A stretch of DNA of 64,000 nt from Enoplosus armatus (taxonomy: Eukaryota; Chordata; Actinopteri; Centrarchiformes; Enoplosidae), in contig NC_092193.1 in the NCBI RefSeq assembly GCF_043641665.1, positions 15,447,501 to 15,511,500 of the forward strand, in the 5' to 3' direction. The first letter of the stretch is position 1; every line of letters starts with the position of its first letter. Both the position numbers and the translations under genes were made by a program. Shown piece after piece: positions 1 through 11,994 of this stretch. The notes below the pieces were generated by a model. The model was not told where the DNA came from. It did no database searches and was given only the letters and a program-made list of their open reading frames with translations.

Positions 1-50
1 TAAACAGCCTCCAAACTCGCTCCCCTTCAAAACAAACGCGTGGCTCTTAC

Positions 51-226
51 ATTCTCTTATCCGTCGGCTCGAGCTGCCGGTGCATGGCGAGGGAGAAGCC
101 GAACAGGCTGCCCGGATCTCCGCTCTTCTGCTGGACATTGTCGGTGTCCAGGTTGAAAGCCGACAGTCGCCCACATCCCGAGAGGAAGACGACCAGCCAC
201 AGTCCACAGGTGGTCCTGCCCCCCAT
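51..226 (-). CDS. itga6: Integrin alpha-6, first coding exon (gene runs off the left edge)
   Basis: Integrin alpha-6 pairs with beta-1 or beta-4 as a plasma-membrane laminin receptor (hemidesmosomes, basement-membrane adhesion). The exon starts at an ATG at 226 and encodes 58 residues: a hydrophobic signal peptide of about 23 residues, then the mature N-terminus FNLDTDNVQQKSGDPGSLFG followed by FSLAMHRQLEPTDKR, which opens the first beta-propeller blade. The alpha-6 form of this segment (FNLDT, GDPGSLFGFSLAMH, DKR) fits better than alpha-3 or alpha-7. The exon ends at 51 before a GTAAGA donor, leaving two bases, so the next exon starts in phase 2. All other exons lie beyond the window. The neighbour on the right, metap1d, is also close to ITGA6 in human, which supports the call. 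The a/b ohnolog cannot be decided. Confidence 0.88.
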
Positions 227-3200
227 GAGATATAATCAAACACAAAACTCCCTTGAACTGGTGAAATGTGGGTCCTTACTGAAGGAGGTGCAGAGCGCGA
301 CTGACTGGCTGCTGGAGGGTTGAATGTTGTCCACTTCACTTGCAGCTGCCCCTCCCACTGGCCCTCCACTACTCTACCACACCTCGAATTGCTTAGAAAT
401 CTAACATATATTGTCAGGTATATTTGGGTTGGAAAAGATCAATGCTTTGTAAGCCTGTTGCTAGTTTCCAGCAGATCAATGCTGTAATCTAACCTGGTCA
501 ATGATGTCTGCAGGCTTTGTCAAAACACATTTGCAGCAATAAAATGGTGCTTCAGGCTGCACTGGCGGCTTCTGACAGCAGATCTCTAAGTACAACACTG
601 TAATAAAGACTTCAGTTCAACTCCCTTGGAAACGCGTAAACAAAACATATTCTATATAAGTCCCACAAGAGGGAAAATATTGGCAAAATACACAGTGAGA
701 GTGCACTCTGCACACTTGTTTCATGCTCTCACAGTCAGTTGTGTTTACTGCAGTTAACAGGGAGAAGCAGAGACAATAGGCTGAGAGAGAGAAGAGGGGG
801 AGTCATGCTGGCACAGTAGTTAGTCAATACAGTCATTTTGGTAAAAATCGAGTTGGGTGATCACTCCAGACAACAAAAGGAATACAATGAGCGAGAGAGA
901 CACAGATAGAAACAAATAAACAAAGGCTGAGACTGAGATAAAGACACGATTTTGGACCAAAGGAACAGAAGAAACAGAGATGTGCAGCAACCAGTGTGTT
1001 TGCAATACAGTAGCTGGCCTCTACACACCACAGCCCAGAAACCCCAAACTAGAAATTTGTCAGCATTTAGAATTACAGATTGTTACAAGCCATCTCCACA
1101 GGTCCTGCATCGTCTGTAATGACTCATAACATGAGTCACAGAGAGCAGACTGGGCAGAGACCCGCTCATTAACACACTCCCTCACTAGATGGTTTTCAAG
1201 GCATTCCATGAGACGCTGACCCAAAGCCTGTCCCCGCAACACAGCATTTCAGCAGACAACGCAGGCTTTGTCTGCACATTGAGAAAGAGGGCAGACAGAA
1301 AGGGAGAGGGAGAAAGGAACTGCCCACATACAGTATAAAAGGCACAAATAATGGTGGACGAGGGGAGCACAGAAAGTGAAAAGGGCAGGGGAAGAATGCG
1401 GTTCCTGTGCAGGTCTGTTATCTAATTAAGTCGTGATCTCTAGTGAGGATCAGCTTTGTGATTCAACACTACTTGGAGCTGGATAAAAACAGTTTACTCT
1501 TGATCTTTCATATTAGATTTTTTTCTATTAACAGATTGGGAAAATAAAATGCATTTGATATGTATTTGAACACCAGAACTTTATTTTTGTCCTGATTAGT
1601 CACGTTTGGCAGATGGTATTACTTTAGAAAAAAGTATTACGAAGAAAAAAGTAGTGGAATCCCTAAATCATGTGACCGCCCCCCTGTTGACTCTGTTTTT
1701 GTATCCGTGTTGTTGTTTTTCCTGTCCAGTTTGGGCTGGTGTGTTTTTCAGTTCCAGGTACAGTAAGAGCAGCGGCGCTGTCTGAAGAAGGTCAGAAACA
1801 GGAATCGGCCTTATCACTGATAAGAACAGCAGTGTGTAAAGTGAGGTGAGTTGGCTCGCCCTTGGCTTGTGGATTTCTTTCACAGTAAACGTCCATGCCC
1901 AAAGTGTGTGTGTGGGAACATATTGACATAGCGACAGCAGAAGGACCGTCTGTCTGTCTCCTTCTCTATCTGGCGTTCACCTTCTCAGCCTCACCAGCTC
2001 TCACTCGTCCCTCCATGACTATGACTGGGTTTAATGACGGCCAAAAAAATGAAGTGTTCTTTTGTCTAATGTGTCTAACCTCCACATCACACACACCACA
2101 GCCTGTCAATATCATTATCCCCCGCCCCCTTTTCGTCTTCTCCTCTACTATCCTCCAGGGAAATAAAGGTCATACATATTGTCTACACATAAACAGACTG
2201 AAAGGCCACTGCAGCTACGGCTGAGCATCGATCTGTTGACGTCCAGTCATGATTTTAGGGTAACACTTAACACTTAAGGTGCACAAAATCCTGCACAGTT
2301 ACCAAAGAACAGATCAGGAACTAACTGCGAATTAAAGAAAAGTAGCTCGCAACTATGAATAAAGATAATAAAGAAAAAGATATGGTAAATATTGATAAGG
2401 TGCTTGAGAACAGACTGTTAAATGAACCAGTAGTTGGATACATATCTCTGAATTGACTTCCTGATCACTTCATTAATGAAACATTGCTGATTAACTCTGA
2501 CGAGCAAAATAGCACATAACCACAATAAATCATTAGTTACTTACATATCTTACATAGCTACAAGTAGTTATTGCTTATGTTAAAGAGTCAGTGATTTTAA
2601 TGATGAAACATAAAATGTTATATATGCATGCACACGCTGCATTTTATTTCAATTATCTCTACCCAGAATTAAGGATTGAGTCATGTGTATGTGCTCTGTG
2701 TACAGCCTGTTCAGTATTACGACAGCAGAGGAGCAACAACCTTGCCTTGGGTGCTAAAGTAGAGGAAGGACAGTGAAGGCAATGTTCTCTGACACACACA
2801 CTTGTCAGAAATTCAGCGCCTAGACTCGCCCGAGCCACAGCCCTGTATTTGTTCTTAAAGCTGCAGCTCCAGGTACACTAAGGGAAAACAAACGCACACT
2901 CACCTGAGGGTGTGGCAAATTGAGCTGAGTGGTAGGGCGTGTGTGTCTTTATGACACTGTAGAAACACGTAGCCTTGGGATACTGGTAAATGCACGCACA
3001 CACACACACACACACACACACGTCAGTTACACAATCACATTGAACTCCAAACCCAAGATCTTTCACAATTGCAACACACTTTCCCTGAGCACCATTGATT
3101 ATGTGAGTCTGTAAATGTGTTTACTGCAGGTCATCTCACAATTCATTTATGGCTGATTCAGATTCAGATCAGAGAAATTGATTAAACATTTATCAGCTGA

Positions 3201-3324
3201 AAACCCAGAGTACCTTCAACAAAAACACAGCAGACAGAAGAATAATGAGTGCTGACCCAGCTCTTCTTAAGTAACAGCAGGCCGGTCGGGTTTGAGTGTA
3301 CATGGTGTACACTAGCATGCTTTA

Positions 3325-3778
3325 ACACATTAGCTTTCTTGCTAAGAGTTAGATGAAAAGATTAATACCGCTATCATGTCTGTACGGTAAATGTGAAGCT
3401 ACAGCCAGCAGGCAGTTAGCTTAGCTTAGCATAAAGACGGGAAACAGGGGGAAACAGCTAGCCTGCCTCTGTTCAAAGGTAAACATATTCACCTACCAGC
3501 ACCTCTAAAGCTCCCTAATTATTTAATCCCTACGTTTTTACACTTAATGTGTTCTACATGTGTTCATTATTGAGCTTTAGAGGTGCTGGTAGGCGGATTT
3601 ATTTTACCTTTGGACAGAGCAAGGCTAGCTGTTTCCAGTGTTTAAGCTAAGCTAACTGGCTGCTGGCTGTAGCTTCATATTTGCTGTATAGATATGAGAG
3701 CAGCATCAGTCTTGTCATCTAGTTAACTCAGCAAGATAGACAAAAATGACCAAAAAGTCAAACCATTCCTTTAAGGGG
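3325..3778. repeat. Foldback (inverted-repeat) element, teleost MITE-like family A
   Basis: Two long arms face each other. The left arm (about 3330-3511) holds GAAGCTACAGCCAGCAGG, TTAGCTTAGC, GGAAACAGCTAGCC and CACCTACCAGCACC. The right arm (about 3574-3775) holds their reverse complements in reverse order. A loop of about 60 bases separates them. It has no coding capacity. The family is one I recognise from introns and UTRs of perch-like fishes; two shorter relatives are at 12131-12312 and 35266-35392. Confidence 0.85.
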
Positions 3779-5280
3779 AAATTATATGTCATTACATTCC
3801 TGAACTCTGCTGGCAGAAAAAAAAAATCACATTTTTGTGGCCAAAGTAATCATGACAAAACATAACAAGTTACACAATTGAATCTACATGACTCAATCAT
3901 GTTGAAATTATTCTAATCAAACAAAGAGATTTCCTGGTGTGATTTGGGTGTGTCATTATAACACATTCTTAACTTCACGTGCAAGTCTACTGTACTCATA
4001 AAAAACATGATTTTAATGCTCTCACTTCAGGTGTCCTTCATGAGAAACAGGGTTCTGAGCTCATAGGATGTTGCTGCCATGAACATTGAGAACATGTACG
4101 TGTGGTGAGGATATTGTGTCTATAATGTACTGCAAAACAGAGCGAAGGCAAAGCTATCAGTTAGCATCAAATGACATTGTGGGGACAAATGCCTAATTTA
4201 CATTCCCCTATGTGGTATCTCTTAGTCACAGTATTGATCCCATTTCTTAGTAGAACTTATACTCATGGTTAAAACATAAAGGGACACACACACACACACA
4301 CACAGGCTGTAACAGATCCTTTACCCCTGTTGATGAGTGTATTGATTACAGTCAATAAGGAGTAACTGATGTCTTCGCAGTGCTGTAACACCCTCGGGAC
4401 AATTGCAATCCTCCCTTTTTACATTTACCTCCTGAATGAGCGGTTTGTACTGTATGTGTGTGTGTGTGTGTGTGTGTGTCCCAGCCCTGGCCAGAGGATG
4501 TAATATGAGATGGCAGTAGTTGTGGGAGGGGTCCCAGTGTTTGCAGGTCCAGGTGTGCTTCAAAAAGATGTTACCTAACCTGAGGGAGGTGCAAAGTGAG
4601 ACAAGTTCACTTTCATTCTGTTCAGTTTTCGCCTGACAGATCCAGGTTATAAAACATCATTCCAGTCATTATCTTTCGCTGATAAGATAATGTGTCTAAT
4701 TCCAGTGAAGTCAGATGCACTCTATAGTTTTATTTTATTTTTTCCTCTCCTTTCAACTCCAGTGATAAAATGCATTTTGAATTCTGTGTCTTCTTTAGCT
4801 TTTGGCCATCTGTCATATGCAGTAACAAAACACATGAAATATCTGCAACATTGAAGTCCCATTACAACTCCCACCACACATAACCTCGTTATCTTTCTCT
4901 GACAACAGTAAAACTGTTAAGTATATTTGACGATAGATATTTCAAAAAATGCCATGTTGACGCGGCCATAATAACAAAAGTGGAGGGCACAATCCCTGGA
5001 CTGGCTGGGAAAATGTGGGCAGGGTTGTAAACATCGCTCTCCCCACTCTTTGAGAAAGACAGTAAAGTCCAAATTGCTCCAGTAAAGTGTCTCAGTGGCA
5101 AACAGTAAAAGACTGACTGTGCAGAGTGGGTGTAGCAGCTGGAAAATACAATAAGAAGGTGCCAAAACAACCTGATTGTCAACTGTCAATGAACACAAGA
5201 AGACTAAAAGGCTTGTTTGTTGTTTTTAATTATTTCTTATCTCACAGATATTTATTGTTGTGCCCACCACAAAATCCAGA

Positions 5281-5645
5281 CGGAAAAAAACTACTATTGG
5301 AAGGATTGCCGTGGTACCCAGTGGTTAAAGTCTTCTGACTTTGGTGATGCCCCGACGTTCTCGTTAGGTTGTCAGGTTGTCATTTGTGATTTTGAATGAA
5401 ATGTCTAACAACTGTTGGATGGATTGTCATGAAATTTGATATAAATATTCATGACACCTCAGGCTGAATTAATTAGACCAATTAGAAAGTATCAGCATGC
5501 TAACACGCTAACTAAAATGGTGAACATGATAAACAGTATACCTGCAAAACATCAGTGTGTTAGCATGCTGACCTTAGCATTTAGCTCAAATCATCGCACA
5601 GCCTCACTGAGCAGCTAGCGTAGCTGTAGACTCTTAGTCTTGTTG
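5281..5645 (+). repeat. Dispersed teleost repeat family B, longer copy
   Basis: Contains GGATTGTCATGAAATTTG, then a stretch rich in AGCATGCTAAC words, TACCTGCAAAACATCAG, TTAGCATTTAGCTCAAA, and ends with TGTAGACTCTTAGTCTTGTT. This is a non-coding repeat widespread in percomorph introns and spacers. A second copy of its right half lies at 7535-7700 in the same orientation. Confidence 0.75.
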
Positions 5646-6295
5646 ATTTAATGTAATTTAATTTAACATAAAAAAATCATTATATATTTGTATTCCTTGT
5701 ATTCAGTGTGATACTTGATATAATTACATATATCAGGTATATATAGTCAAAGAAAAATATTTTATTATTTCATGAAACAATAGAGTGAATCTGATACAAA
5801 ATATCCCCAATATTAAAATATAGCAGAAAAATCCTGTTATGATGTCTATGAAATGTAGTGTGATAAGGTACAAGGTCCCTGCAATAAATCTACCTTTCTC
5901 TGCTCTGCTGTGGGGAATGCACACACACACACACACACTATACACACACTATACACACACCAGTGCATCCGAATTGTCCATAACTCAAAGCTGGCAGCGC
6001 AACAAAACAGTGTCCACCATAATGAATGCCTTGCTTTGGCAGCTGGAGAGAGCCATACATTATTGGGTAGAACTAATTGTTAATTCAGACACATACACAC
6101 ACATACACATGCACACAAACACATAAATACGGAGCTGCTCTGAGCTGTTGTAATGGCACTTTGAGGATTCTGGCGTGGACCTTTGAACTTGTGAGGATTG
6201 TTTTAGAAATTCCTCCACCATTCCTCCATTCCCTTTGGCACCACAGAGAGAACTTCCTTCCCTCTGTTTTTGTCCAGAGCACTATAATGTACTTT

Positions 6296-6299
<4 letters not shown>

Positions 6300-6338
<39 letters not shown>
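6300..6338. repeat. CA dinucleotide microsatellite
   Basis: Nearly pure CA run of about 39 bases in the itga6-metap1d spacer. Confidence 0.95.
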
Positions 6339-6679
6339 CTCAGTTTCTATTGTTGAAAATCTTTAGGAAGGAGTCAAAGCAGGAAAGCTAATTGTGATGT
6401 CTGCCACTCATCCACTCCTCTGTCCCCTCATCACGACAGGCCACTCTAATATAAATATCACATGGTAGTATTGTCTATCAATGACAATGATATCAACATT
6501 ATTGGCACTGCGTGGACTCTGTCTCAGTTTCTACAAGTCTTTGTTTTGGTGAAACGTTGAAATAGATCAAAGAAAATGAGGGGAAATTTTCTGAGGAATA
6601 AAGAGATAAAACATTTGTTCTCCTTTCAAGCTTATCTGATCCTACCCAAATGTCTCTACACCCCCCAGTGAGGCCCAGA

Positions 6680-6699
6680 CACGCACACACACGCACGCA

Positions 6700-6755
<56 letters not shown>
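6680..6755. repeat. Compound CACG/CA microsatellite
   Basis: Begins as CA, turns into a tetranucleotide CACG run and ends as a pure CA run, about 76 bases in all. The reverse strand reads as an open poly-Cys-Val frame that is not a gene. Confidence 0.95.
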
Positions 6756-6756
<1 letters not shown>

Positions 6757-7534
6757 CTAAAAGGGTATTGCTCTGAGCTGTATAACCGGTTTTTCTCAGG
6801 TCCAAACACAGTAAGAGAGGGCATTGTGCAGGGCAGTGAGTGTTATGTGAATGTGTGTGTGTGTGTGTGTGTGTGAATCTCAGAAGACAACAGAAGCAGA
6901 CAGTTTCCATTTATCAGAGACCTTTCAGAGCTGCCCCAGGCGATGCATACCATCTACACGCGCACACAATACTGCACCCCTGCTCTCATTTTGGCAGTCT
7001 GCTTTGGTTGTTTAGACACTGGAAGTGTGTCAAAGGAACAAAGAGATGCTCAGAAGCCAAAGAGATACATCCAGTAATCAAGGCTACACATATCGGGATG
7101 CATGGATAGCTTGGCTTCCTTATCTTACCTTAGCTGTGTTTAAAAGACAAAAAGTTTTCCTCGCAATGAAAGAGTGGAGAGGTCAAAAGAGAACATTTTC
7201 CACCTCGTAAGTGTCAATCAAGAGGGAACCCACCCTGCACCAGTCTGGTGACTCGAGTTTACGACAGTCTTCTTCTGCCACACACTCCAATGCATTCTTG
7301 CAGATTAACTGTAACTTGTGACACACATATACTCCATGTGGCCTCGTCTGACTCCAAAACACCCCTCATATAAATGTGCTTAGCCACGTAGACTCATTAA
7401 GGATCAATCCAAGTAGGCAGTGCCATCTGTTCCAGGTCATTCCTGGACTCACATTGTCATACTGCATGAGATCAATTTTTTTATTTAAGGTTCAAGAGTT
7501 GGCATTATCGGCCAGCTGGTCCTGCACTGACATA

Positions 7535-7700
7535 TGCTTACATGCTAAACTAAGATGGTAAACATTATACCTGCTTATCATCAGCATTGTCATTGTGAGC
7601 ATGTTAACACTCTGACATTAGCATTAGCTCAAAGTACCGCTGCTCCTATGTACAGCCTCACGGAGGAGCTTGCATGTCTGTACTCTTGTTACACTCACAG
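7535..7700 (+). repeat. Dispersed teleost repeat family B, partial copy
   Basis: Shares the right half of the copy at 5281-5645: AGATGGTAAACATTATACC, CATCAGCATTGTCATTGTG, ATTAGCTCAAAGTACCGC and TACAGCCTCACGGAGGAGC. Same orientation, clearly diverged. Confidence 0.7.
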
Positions 7701-8330
7701 TTTGGCAAATAAAAAAGAGAGACTGGAGAATAAAACAACACATAACAAAAAGAGGCAAAATTATGGTGAGAAGGTTTGGCTCTATGAATTTAGCACCTCC
7801 AAGCTGGGTTCAGACCTGGATTCCTGGCTTAATCGAATGGGAAATGGTGTGTAGAGTGTAGTAAACTAAAGTAACTTTTCTTTCCATCGCTGTAGAGATG
7901 TCTGTGTTTACTCACTCAATAGCAGCCTGTGGCTACATGTCCTGCCTCAGTGCATGTTCAGTTCCAAGTAACAAAGTCAGCTGTTTTTGCTTGGCCTTCA
8001 GGTGCTTTGACTAAGTTCCTGCAGAGTTACTCAGTCACATTTAGTTCATGCCATCTGTGTGCATGTGTGTGTCAGAGAGATCTGCCTCCACAAGCCTGAA
8101 GATGATGCACCACTTATTGTTAATGCCACAATTTCACAGGTCACCAAGGAAACCAAGAATTGCTGTGGCGCTCCCCAGTGAGATCCCAGGTAAGTGTGAT
8201 ATATCACAGTCTCACACACATATAGCGACGTAGGTATGAACACCTGGAATGTGAGAACCTGGGAGGAACAACACATGAATCCACTCATATAGTAGTTAAG
8301 GAACAACTTAACACAGTGGATGGCAAATAT

Positions 8331-8332
<2 letters not shown>

Positions 8333-8369
<37 letters not shown>
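8333..8369. repeat. CA dinucleotide microsatellite
   Basis: Pure CA run of about 37 bases in the spacer. Confidence 0.95.
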
Positions 8370-8372
<3 letters not shown>

Positions 8373-10074
8373 GGTGTCCTCACAAACGGTGGAATGAATG
8401 AGGAATGCAGATGGCAGATATGAACATCACATGTGACTATCTTCAGCATCAGGGAGAAATGTGTGTATGTTGGTGTGTGATATTGTAAAAACAAAACCCC
8501 CAAAATGTACAATGCTTTATGGAGTGATGGCTGAGCAGCGTCCACCATGAACGTGCGAAGAACGCTGTATTTATTTAATTGAGGAGAGAAATCAATAATA
8601 TCTGTAGTTGGGTATTACATTGATAAAACAAAAGCACCCCGACAACACACACCTCAATCAAGGCTGCACAACATTTCAACAATAACAAACCAGACAACTG
8701 TAGCCTGAAAAACATTTGGAGGAGGTGCAGAGCAAAGAAATACCAACACTCTTTCAAGGCCGAAGCAAAAACTCAAAACTAATAAAAAAAAAAACATCAG
8801 GTTTGATGCAGCTCTGGATTCTTTTTTAATACATTTGCCGCTTCGGCTTTTAGGAAATGTTGATTTTTGTCAAATTTAAAAACAGAACATGTTTAGAAAT
8901 TGTTAATCTGCATGTGTACTAAAAATACACATAGTGATAGACAGCCATGCTGATTGGCTGATAGTGATGGATTTTTAGAGCATGCCTAAATCATTTTGGG
9001 AGGGCTTTGTACAAGGATGAAAACTGGTGAAGATTATATTAATATTGTTGGAATAGATGGTGAAAAAATAGTTTTGCAATAAAGTCAAAATGTCAGAAAA
9101 ACCTTTGTAGGCGAAAAAAAAAGAAAGTATAATGCTTTGTAAATGGCCACATGATGGGACTATTTGTGCCAAAAAACGAATGGTTCATGGTCTAACTTTT
9201 AACCAAATTTCACTGGAATAGTTTTGAAGATTCTCTGCTAACCAACAGCCAAACAGGAACAGAAACGTAACCTCATTTACAGAGGTGACAATAATCATAA
9301 GATTTCACTCCTAAGCAATAGAAGCACATCACATTTTTTTCAAATATTGGATGTGTTATTTCAAGATTGAACGCCAAAGAGGATCACTAACATAAACAGG
9401 CGAGGATTCACAGGAGATCTGCAGAGCGAGAGGAGAGAGCAGGAATGAGTCCCAACATGCAGGAAAAGAATTAGAGGCAGGAGAGAGAATTCATGACCCC
9501 GAGCCAACACCTCTCCCTGCCACTCCCTGCTCCTCCCTAAATCCTACCCTCTTACCCACCTCTACTCCCATAATGTCTACCTTCTGCCTTCACTTTCTCC
9601 CCCTCTTGCTGCTGAAAAACCTTATTTATTTTCAGATTTTTATGTTTTAATGAATCATGTGCTGGTGGGTGGCCATTAAGAATAGTTTACATGACTCCTG
9701 TCCTGATTCACAGGAAGTGCTCACTCCTTCAGCTACACACACACACACACACACACACCACGCCCTGCCCTATAATCAGATATGGAGTACTACATTGCTT
9801 CAACAAATAACCGAAGTTACAATAAAGAACTTCAGTTCAATGTTTTAGCAGGTCTTTCTCTACGGCTTTAAATTCTGATTTAGTGCCTCAAGTTTAATAA
9901 AAGCTGAATAAATGTACATGTAATCCTTATCATCATAAATCTTGCGTCAAATAAAATTATAATATGTGAATCACTTCCTGACTGGACATGACCAGACTCC
10001 TGATTAGCTGACCCACCTATATTTGTCTAGTCCTTCCTGCCCCACCCACAAACTGGCACTGGCACGAGCACAGG

Positions 10075-10075
<1 letters not shown>

Positions 10076-10137
<62 letters not shown>
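10076..10137. repeat. Long CA dinucleotide microsatellite
   Basis: Pure CA run of about 62 bases, one of the two longest pure dinucleotide tracts in the window. Confidence 0.95.
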
Positions 10138-10139
<2 letters not shown>

Positions 10140-10372
10140 AAGAGTACATTGGCAGGAAGTGAAAACACACCCAGTGGGCTGGAATCCAATTTCTCCTCCC
10201 ATGTTTTTTTTCTCTTAAGCATCTTCATTTCACCACACTTTCCTCTGTGAGAGTCACATTAAGAATTACCATTATAAAAACATCAGATTTGCATTATCCA
10301 CACAGCATTGTGGAAAGACAGACTCTTTGAGAACTTGATAAGCTTGTAGGAGACGTTTTCAATCACTCATAC

Positions 10373-10857
10373 ACTGCATACTGTAATCCAATTTATATGT
10401 AAGATTAACAAACTTGTAATTTGTGCTCTAATTGGAGAGATGAGGTAAAGAGAGGAAAAGCCTTGTGTGATGTTTGATCTCATGTTCTTTTCGTTATTAA
10501 ATCCCCCTGCAGACAAAAGATATAGACAGTAGAAAGGAATTAGAAAAATAGAACAAAGGCCCAACCTCAGGCCCTGAGAATAGATTTTCAACAGCGATTA
10601 ATTATTGATTATTGACTTTCAATAATTCAGATTAAATTGGATCATATTAATCTAACAGTGCTGACTTTAACATCAGGAGACAGGCTGAAACATACTGAGA
10701 GTTTGTGCTTTCCCTTCATGGTTATGGGCCACAAACACATTTGAGATGGTCAGTTGTGGTGTGGTGTGCCGCTGCCCATCAGGAGTGAATAGAGGATGAG
10801 AAGACTTTGCTGGCTACAAGCTTGAAGTACCATTTATTACAGTGTGTGCTGCCATCT
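10373..10857 (+). repeat. Left member of a long direct-repeat pair
   Basis: Matches 20573-21236 in the same orientation with long near-identical blocks: AGAGGAAAAGCCTTGTGTG, TTAAATCCCCCTGCAGAC, TTTTCAACAGCGATTAATT and an almost uninterrupted stretch at 10665-10857 including AACATCAGGAGACAGGCTG and GTGTGTGCTGCCATCTACT. The other copy is longer because it carries two extra internal stretches. No coding capacity seen; origin unknown (a transposable element or a local duplication). Confidence 0.85.
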
Positions 10858-11829
10858 ACTGGCTACACAACTGGATACTCAACTTGCCAGTTTTGGAAGA
10901 TGGCATCAGGCCAGGGGCCAGTTAATAAACAAACAATAATAGGCCTCAGGCCTTTCTACTGGAAAGCCTTTCTAACACATGGTTAACGGTGTGAAGCGGT
11001 CATAGTTTGGTTAGGTTTAGGCACCAAAACTACTTGGCTAGTAAAAGTGGACTTTTGGTTTCACACAGGACACAAACAGCAGTCTTCTTGGTGAAAGTCC
11101 TGTTTTTCTGTAAGAAAGGCTTTCTGGCAGAAAGCCTTGAAGGCAAACCTCTCCCACATTCCCTGAGCAGGTCAGGTGTACTTCTGTGCACTGCACAGAC
11201 CACTGATAGGCTAATATGCAACGTCACAAGTAACAGCTAAGGGACATTATTGAACATTTACTAATTGGTATAAACAAACAAAACAAAAATCCAAGTGTGA
11301 ACCAATTTCTTTTCATTGCGAATTAGAAAATGGTCGGCAGGACACCCGGCACCCTATCGTGGGCCAGATTTGGCTCATGGGCCACATGTTTAGTATCACT
11401 GCACATATAATTAGATGTGAATGTAAATGAATATATGAAATGTGGCATTTAGTGATGTTATTAAATAATCTGAGCATTTTACAGTGTTTGGTTGGTGGCA
11501 AATCTAAGATCCTGGCCAAGGCTCTGTTTGTGTTAATCCAACTGAACTGTCCCTCTTAGTTGACACAAATCACATGTAACTCTCATGGGCCCCACTGAAC
11601 TGGCTAACTATCATAAAGGATTAACTGGTCAGCGGCTGATGGGCTAGCAAAAGAACAGACTGAAATTTGGAAAAGATCTCTGATGATAATATAAACACTC
11701 AGACATGCATAAATCACAACGTCAGTGATAAGATGCAGCAACTTTTCCTCTGTATATGCTCCAGTCAAGGGTGAATATATAGATACTGTATGTGTAATCC
11801 TCACTTAATAACTAAGTAAAATAAGAACA

Positions 11830-11844
11830 TTTATTTAATTTATT
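11830..11844 (-). terminator. Poly(A) signals of metap1d
   Basis: On the minus strand two AATAAA hexamers lie at 11839-11844 and 11830-11835, about 150 bases beyond the metap1d stop codon. They give a short 3' UTR. Confidence 0.65.
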
Positions 11845-11994
11845 TTTATACACTTTACAGGTAGAAACGGCACACTTGTCATCATTCAAGCTCTTGAAAC
11901 AGTGTTTTTGTATCACAAAAGGTAGTTTAGATCCTGTTTGACATAAAGAGATTTCTAACAGTCGATGTATAGTCAGCAGTTAGATTCCTTCAGG

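Larger units (their letters stand above)
227..11829. other. Spacer between itga6 and metap1d, no protein gene seen
   Basis: No exon of a recognisable protein was found on either strand over 11.6 kb. It holds dispersed repeats (3325-3778, 5281-5645, 7535-7700, 10373-10857) and CA/GT microsatellites, besides those listed separately, near 2997-3021, 4284-4304, 4455-4479, 5918-5939, 6851-6875 and 9735-9759. Short open frames are mostly poly-Thr-His or poly-Cys-Val readings of these repeats. In human the DLX1/DLX2 homeobox pair occupies this position; no homeobox coding sequence was recognised here. Regulatory elements of itga6 or former dlx enhancers could be present but cannot be shown by eye. 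Confidence 0.6.

Noticed and set aside
51..226. Integrin alpha-3 or alpha-7 instead of alpha-6
   Set aside because: Residues GDPGSLFGFSLAMH and DKR match alpha-6 best, and the neighbour metap1d agrees with the alpha-6 location.
1895..2224. 109-residue open frame in the itga6-metap1d spacer
   Set aside because: No domain, no neighbouring exons, no conserved pattern; consistent with chance.
6640..6910. Cysteine/valine-rich peptides
   Set aside because: They are translations of GT repeats, not proteins.
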